From the NCBI GenBank assembly GCA_900550185.1, contig URRN01000078.1, positions 1 through 8,972 on the forward strand: 8,972 nt of DNA, given 5' to 3'. How positions within the stretch are numbered: position 1 is the first letter of the stretch; each line of letters starts with the position of its first letter. Made by a program: the position numbers and the translations under genes. The stretch is from an uncultured Collinsella sp. (lineage in GTDB: Bacteria; Actinomycetota; Coriobacteriia; Coriobacteriales; Coriobacteriaceae). Below, piece after piece: positions 5,580-8,972 of this stretch. The notes under the pieces were generated by a model. The model saw nothing but the letters and a program-made list of their open reading frames with translations, was not told the origin of the DNA and searched no databases.

Positions 5580-8321
5580 TCACTCGTCGAGCAGGAGGTC
5601 CGAGGAGCCGAGGCGCTCTTCTCGCGCCGGGGCGGCGCTCACGCTTATGTAGTCGAAGACATATGCGATCTCGCTTACGGGAACCTCTACGCGATAGCGC
5701 GTCGAGATGCTCGAGAAGCTCTGCCTGAAGGACTCGATGAAATCGGCGCGTTCCTCCTCGAAGCGGTCCTGGCCAACGTAGGTCTCAATGGGGTTTCTGG
5801 TAACAAGGCGCTCGACGAGACAGCAGAGGTGAACGTAGAGCCCAATGATGGCGTTGCTGCCGATCTTCTCGCCTGTCCTGCGCTGAAGCTCGTGCACGGC
5901 GCTCTCGATCTCATGGAATAGCCGCTCCGGGTCGAGGATGGTGATGGAGCGGATGACGTTCTGCAGCGTCATGTTCGAGAGCAGCTTCTCGTGGAAAGAA
6001 GAGAGCTCGGAAGCGTCAAGCCACCTGCCGAACACGGCATCAACCTTAGAGGCGGACGCCGTCGACATGATGTCCTCGAGGGCGACGAAGGGGACGGAGG
6101 CGACCCCGGGGTCTCCCGTGCCGATGACGGCGCAGACGCGGTGCTCGGAGAAAACGGCGTCGTTCGACCCGTTCGCGACGAGCTGCTTGAAGGGCCTCGT
6201 GAGCAGGCGCGCGCCTATGGTGCGCGGGAGGCTCTGCGAGACGAGCTGGCGTATCTTCTCCGCGGCGTCGACCCCGGACTCGGAGCAGAAGACGATGGCG
6301 TCCTCACGGTTGACGCGCTCGATCACCTTGCAGTGCGTCACGCACGCGGCGGTCGCATCGCCAAGAACCTCGGCGATGGACTTGCCGCCGAGCAGCCCGA
6401 CCCCGATCTCGAGCGCAAGACCGGTAGAGACGTTGTTCACCACGCCGATAGTGGAGTCGGTAACGTTCTCGAGGGCCTTATAGGCCTCCTCCAAGGAGCC
6501 CATGTCGACGAGGAACACGACCCCGGTGCAGTAGGAATGGCGGTCGACGAGGCGCTGGAGCGGACCGACGATGTCCTTCAGCTGCTGGTCGTAGGGCATG
6601 TCGACAGCCTCGTACACATGCATGCCGAGCATACGGTTCGCCGCGTCGGCGATGCTCGTCGCCGTTGAGTAGCCGTGGGACAAGATGACGCAGAGCGTCC
6701 GAAGGGCCTTCGCGTCGCGAGACTCCGATGCGACGCACAGCGTCAGAAGCGTCTTCGTGAAGTGATCGAGCGAGATTCCCAGCGCCCCTTCCACGTCTGC
6801 GGCGACCTGATCGGAGACGCTCGAGGCAAACGGTAATTCGGAGGTCACGGCACCAAGGAGATGGGAGATTTGCTCCGCACAGGCAGACTTTCGCTTAGCC
6901 AGGCCGATACCCGGCCACAACTGCAGGCAAATCTCCTGGGCCAGTAGAAAAGCGACCTTCCTCGAAAGCTCGATGCCATAAGAAGAGCCTGCGTCGGCAA
7001 GGACCGCGCCCACGACGCGCTCGAAGGCGCGCGACCTCGAGGAGGCGACGCCGTGGTCGAAGATCAAGTGATCCTCAACGCCGCGCACAGCGGAGACAGC
7101 TTGCGAGACAAGCTCGGAGACAGAGAGCTCCCCGGCGCAGAATCGCTCATCGAGGGAGCACAGGGCATCGAGCGCCTGCTCGACCGGCCCTGTGCTCTCG
7201 GCGGCATCCAGGGACGCGTCGATCAGAACGCCATCGTCGGGCTGTTGATCGATCTGCGCGGAGGAGAGGAGCCCGCTGGGAAGAAGATACGGGCGAACGA
7301 CGACGTAGTCGCCCTCGCGATTGAGGAACGCTTTGGCGCAGCAGTTCGTCACGCAGGCGCGCAAGCCGGCGATGTTATCGGAAAAGTCCGCGTTCACGAG
7401 GCAACGGTATGCGCCGCGGCTGATCTTCACATCAGAACCGATTCGGCACCCCTCGCTGCGCAGGAAGCTCAAGATGAGATCCTCGCGCTCCTCGGGGGTC
7501 CGCTCCTTGAGTGAGGGGACGCGGGCACAGATGGGCATTTTGCTGTAGGCCGAGGAAACCTTCAGGTCATCGGCGGAAAGCGTCGTCGAAAGAACGAGGC
7601 GAGCGCGCGGCGCATCCTGGGAGGCATCGAGCCCGAGGGCCGTCGCAAGGCAGTGCTCCATCGCAGAGGGAGAGAGTGCCTCGATGCCGTTGACAAAGAC
7701 CACACCCCCGCGCGCTTTCGCGATCGACTCGTCAAGAAGCCCGTTGAACGAGGCGGCGTCCGGGACCCCGGCGCAGTCGATGCGCACATAGGAGGAGTCG
7801 CGGGACAGCAAGCCCTGGTTCTTGCCGTACTCGTACACAAGGCGAGAAAGGAAAGACTTACCGACACCCACGCCGCCGCTCAAGAGGATGGGCAGGCCAA
7901 ACGGAGGGTACTGAACCGCAGCCTTGCACTGCTCGACAACGGAGCTGAGGCTCATGTCGAAGCCCACGGCACGCGCGAAGTCGCGGTGATCGGCGATTCC
8001 CGTCGCCTGGATGAGGTCGGCGAGCGAGGCGTACTCGCTTGCAGAGAGCTTTACCTGAAAACGCTTCTGGAACGCGCGGCGATGAAAATAACGGACAGGC
8101 CTGCCCGCCACCTTAACCACAAGGCCGGCGCGAACAAGGTCGTTGAGGTACTGGCTCGCCAGGCTCCTGGAGATGATGAGCGTCTCGGCGATGTCGGAGG
8201 TGGACAGACGGGCAAGGTCGTCGAGCGAGACGGCAGAGGTAAGGGCCTCGAGATGCTCGAGAATCCTGTCCCTCATGTCGACGGGTTTCTTTGCCAAGCT
8301 GTCCTGTGTGGTCTTGTCCAT
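5580..8321 (-). CDS. LevR-type PTS-regulated transcriptional activator with degenerate sigma-54 AAA+ domain
   Basis: A 913-residue regulator with the LevR domain order. Residues about 15-85 form a winged HTH (ISRSLASQYLNDLVRAG, then GRPVRYFHRRAF). About 125-350 is an AAA+ domain with intact Walker A GGVGVGKS (149-156) and an identifiable sensor-II region (DNIAGLRACV). About 400-490 is a weak PRD1. About 540-665 is an EIIA-Man-like domain with H549 in LSHGYSTATSIADAANRMLG. About 670-760 is EIIB-Gat-like with C679 but a degraded loop. About 780-895 is PRD2 with H831 in LYVHLCCLVERL. H549 and H831 correspond by position to LevR His585 and His869, phosphorylated by the cognate PTS and by HPr respectively. 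Two features are odd: the GAFTGA loop is absent between about 184 and 203, and Walker B reads GGVVFVNGIEAL, with N211-G212 replacing the usual DE. Contact with sigma-54 and ATP hydrolysis are therefore both doubtful. ATG 8321 follows GAGGAGG (8331-8337). It is inferred to control the PTS operon that it precedes. Confidence 0.9.
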   Translation of the reverse strand: MDKTTQDSLAKKPVDMRDRILEHLEALTSAVSLDDLARLSTSDIAETLIISRSLASQYLNDLVRAGLVVKVAGRPVRYFHRRAFQKRFQVKLSASEYASLADLIQATGIADHRDFARAVGFDMSLSSVVEQCKAAVQYPPFGLPILLSGGVGVGKSFLSRLVYEYGKNQGLLSRDSSYVRIDCAGVPDAASFNGLLDESIAKARGGVVFVNGIEALSPSAMEHCLATALGLDASQDAPRARLVLSTTLSADDLKVSSAYSKMPICARVPSLKERTPEEREDLILSFLRSEGCRIGSDVKISRGAYRCLVNADFSDNIAGLRACVTNCCAKAFLNREGDYVVVRPYLLPSGLLSSAQIDQQPDDGVLIDASLDAAESTGPVEQALDALCSLDERFCAGELSVSELVSQAVSAVRGVEDHLIFDHGVASSRSRAFERVVGAVLADAGSSYGIELSRKVAFLLAQEICLQLWPGIGLAKRKSACAEQISHLLGAVTSELPFASSVSDQVAADVEGALGISLDHFTKTLLTLCVASESRDAKALRTLCVILSHGYSTATSIADAANRMLGMHVYEAVDMPYDQQLKDIVGPLQRLVDRHSYCTGVVFLVDMGSLEEAYKALENVTDSTIGVVNNVSTGLALEIGVGLLGGKSIAEVLGDATAACVTHCKVIERVNREDAIVFCSESGVDAAEKIRQLVSQSLPRTIGARLLTRPFKQLVANGSNDAVFSEHRVCAVIGTGDPGVASVPFVALEDIMSTASASKVDAVFGRWLDASELSSFHEKLLSNMTLQNVIRSITILDPERLFHEIESAVHELQRRTGEKIGSNAIIGLYVHLCCLVERLVTRNPIETYVGQDRFEEERADFIESFRQSFSSISTRYRVEVPVSEIAYVFDYISVSAAPAREERLGSSDLLLDE

Positions 8322-8345
8322 GACTTCTTACCTCCTCGTACAAGG

Positions 8346-8351
8346 AGTATA
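8346..8351 (-). promoter_or_regulatory. Candidate -10 box for the regulator gene
   Basis: TATACT on the minus strand lies 24 bases upstream of the regulator ATG, within an AT-rich patch of otherwise GC-rich DNA. No good -35 is found 16-18 bases further up. Transcription from it would leave a leader of only about 18 bases, just enough for the GAGGAGG site, so the call is weak. No GG-N10-GC sigma-54 pattern is seen in the 80 bases upstream of the start. Confidence 0.3.
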
Positions 8352-8449
8352 AGGGGAGAACAGAGAACGGAAGGGGGCGCGTGGGGGAATCAACAGCTCC
8401 GAAGAAAAGTCCACCACTTGAGGGGCAGAAAACAACGGCCATTGAACAT

Positions 8450-8605
8450 TCAGGGCCGACGCTCAACACTTCGGCTCGACACTTCGCTTTGGAAAGGGCC
8501 CTGCGCGATGGTGCAGCCCTCCATCTCGCAGCACAGGTCGCTGAAGGTCGCGAGGATGCGCTCCTTCTGTTCCGCGGGCGAGACGACTCGGTGGGCAAGG
8601 TCCTC
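8450..8605 (-). other. Short open stretch with coding-like codon use, possible gene remnant
   Basis: Between a TGA at 8606-8608 and a TGA at 8450-8452 this frame reads 51 codons, with segments such as HRVVSPAEQKERILATF and DLCCEMEGCTIAQG whose composition looks like real protein. The only ATG is internal, and no ribosome binding site or family is recognised. It may be a decayed gene end or chance in high-GC DNA. It overlaps the 13-bp tandem repeat and lies upstream of the regulator on the same strand. Confidence 0.2.
8461..8486. repeat. Two-copy 13-bp tandem repeat upstream of the regulator
   Basis: GCTCAACACTTCG (8461-8473) is followed directly by GCTCGACACTTCG (8474-8486), differing at one base. 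It lies 140-165 bases upstream of the regulator start. Period and position would suit tandem binding of a dimeric regulator, but no copy is found ahead of the PTS genes, so a role in autoregulation is only a guess. Confidence 0.45.
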
Positions 8606-8638
8606 TCAAAAGGGGTCGTCCGACGTCGCAAGACCTCG

Positions 8639-8806
8639 ATGACCGACTACCGCCTCGAGCAAGTGGCGGATTACCTCTACACTATCGAACTTGCCTTGGT
8701 CAAGTACGAGGCCAAGGAGAACGGTGAGACGTACAACAAGCTCTTCGGAGGTATAGGCTCTTTCAAGAGGAACTGGCTCAAGCAAGCCCGCAACAAGCGG
8801 ATATAA
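8639..8806 (+). CDS. Small hypothetical protein, 55 residues
   Basis: An unrecognised open frame from ATG 8639 to TAA 8804-8806. The product is charged and probably helical (MTDYRLEQVADYLYTIEL near the start) with a basic C-terminus (SFKRNWLKQARNKRI). Codons are G/C-ending in most positions, as in genuine genes of this DNA, and the amino-acid mix looks natural. No Shine-Dalgarno sequence lies at the right distance; the nearest purine run, AAAAGGGG, is about 25 bases upstream. The frame is also open upstream to 8381, but that part has poor coding character. It could be the tail of a truncated gene, or a cargo gene of a mobile element. It is divergent from the regulator. Confidence is low. Confidence 0.35.
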   Translation: MTDYRLEQVADYLYTIELALVKYEAKENGETYNKLFGGIGSFKRNWLKQARNKRI

Positions 8807-8940
8807 CTGGTCTCGCGGTTTCGCAAGGAACGGTCAATTCTCCTCTGGCGAGGAATCCCGGGCGACGTGCTTCGAGCAGCGGAAGCTGAAGCGCAAGCAG
8901 AAGCAGCGCGGGCAATGATCGGTGCCGATATGGGCCCAGA

Positions 8941-8969
8941 CGTGAACAGTGCTACGTCCCCTGTTCACG
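8941..8969. repeat. Inverted repeat CGTGAACAG-N11-CTGTTCACG at the right edge
   Basis: Nine-base perfect arms (8941-8949 and 8961-8969) enclose TGCTACGTCCC. The same kind of GTGAACAG/ACGTCCCCTGTTCAC sequence is familiar to me from extragenic palindromic repeats of several bacterial groups, some mobilised by REP-associated (Y1) transposases. The window ends here, so neighbouring copies or a transposase cannot be seen. A simple hairpin without a mobile link is possible. Confidence 0.5.
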
Positions 8970-8972
8970 GGG

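Noticed and set aside
8381..8638. Plus-strand frame open upstream of the 55-residue candidate
   Set aside because: Its N-terminal part has poor coding character, has no ribosome binding site and overlaps a competing minus-strand stretch. Only the part from 8639 looks gene-like.
8870..8930. Ala/Glu/Gln-rich repetitive codons (GAAGC/GCAAGC runs)
   Set aside because: Short low-complexity sequence with imperfect units. There is no regular spacer-repeat pattern, so it is not a CRISPR array.
1..8972. tRNA or rRNA genes, CRISPR arrays, intact insertion sequences
   Set aside because: I looked for these by eye and saw no cloverleaf, rRNA segment, regular repeat array or transposase frame.

Overview
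The window is high-GC DNA (about two thirds GC in the lines I counted by hand). It is dominated by one seven-gene cluster on the minus strand with AGGAGG-type ribosome binding sites. A mannose/fructose/sorbose-family PTS, a LevR-type regulator and high GC together suggest a gut actinobacterium of the class Coriobacteriia (Collinsella/Olsenella-like). That assignment is inference; no rRNA or marker gene is present.

Layout from left to right. Bases 1-729 hold the end of a lower-GC plus-strand gene for a class I SAM methyltransferase (leucine carboxyl methyltransferase-like) that lacks its N-terminus. A perfect 21-bp stem (743-792), A-rich on one side and T-rich on the other, ends both this gene and the operon arriving from the opposite direction. 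The minus-strand operon then reads, in transcription order: PTS/PRD regulator (8321-5580), PTS IIB (5456-4983), IIC (4973-4188), IID (4185-3352), IIA (3325-2927), a GH172 (DUF2961) glycoside hydrolase (2914-1790) and a ROK fructokinase (1710-826). The four PTS genes and the hydrolase are separated by 2-26 bases. The kinase follows after 79 bases that contain a strong hairpin. The right flank (8322-8972) holds the regulator's upstream region, a 13-bp tandem repeat, a possible 55-codon plus-strand gene and an inverted repeat at the edge.

Inferred role: the PTS imports and phosphorylates a fructose-containing disaccharide such as a difructose dianhydride or an alpha-fructofuranoside. The cytoplasmic GH172 enzyme cleaves it to fructose 6-phosphate plus free fructose, and the ROK kinase phosphorylates the free fructose. 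This would explain why an ATP-dependent fructokinase sits in a PTS operon.

The most unusual gene is the regulator. It keeps the LevR domain order (winged HTH, AAA+, PRD, EIIA-like, EIIB-like, PRD) and the Walker A motif, but the GAFTGA sigma-54 contact loop is missing and Walker B has changed from DE to NG. I also find no GG-N10-GC (-24/-12) promoter in front of the PTS genes or the regulator. It therefore looks like a sigma-54 activator rebuilt to work without sigma-54 and possibly without ATP hydrolysis.
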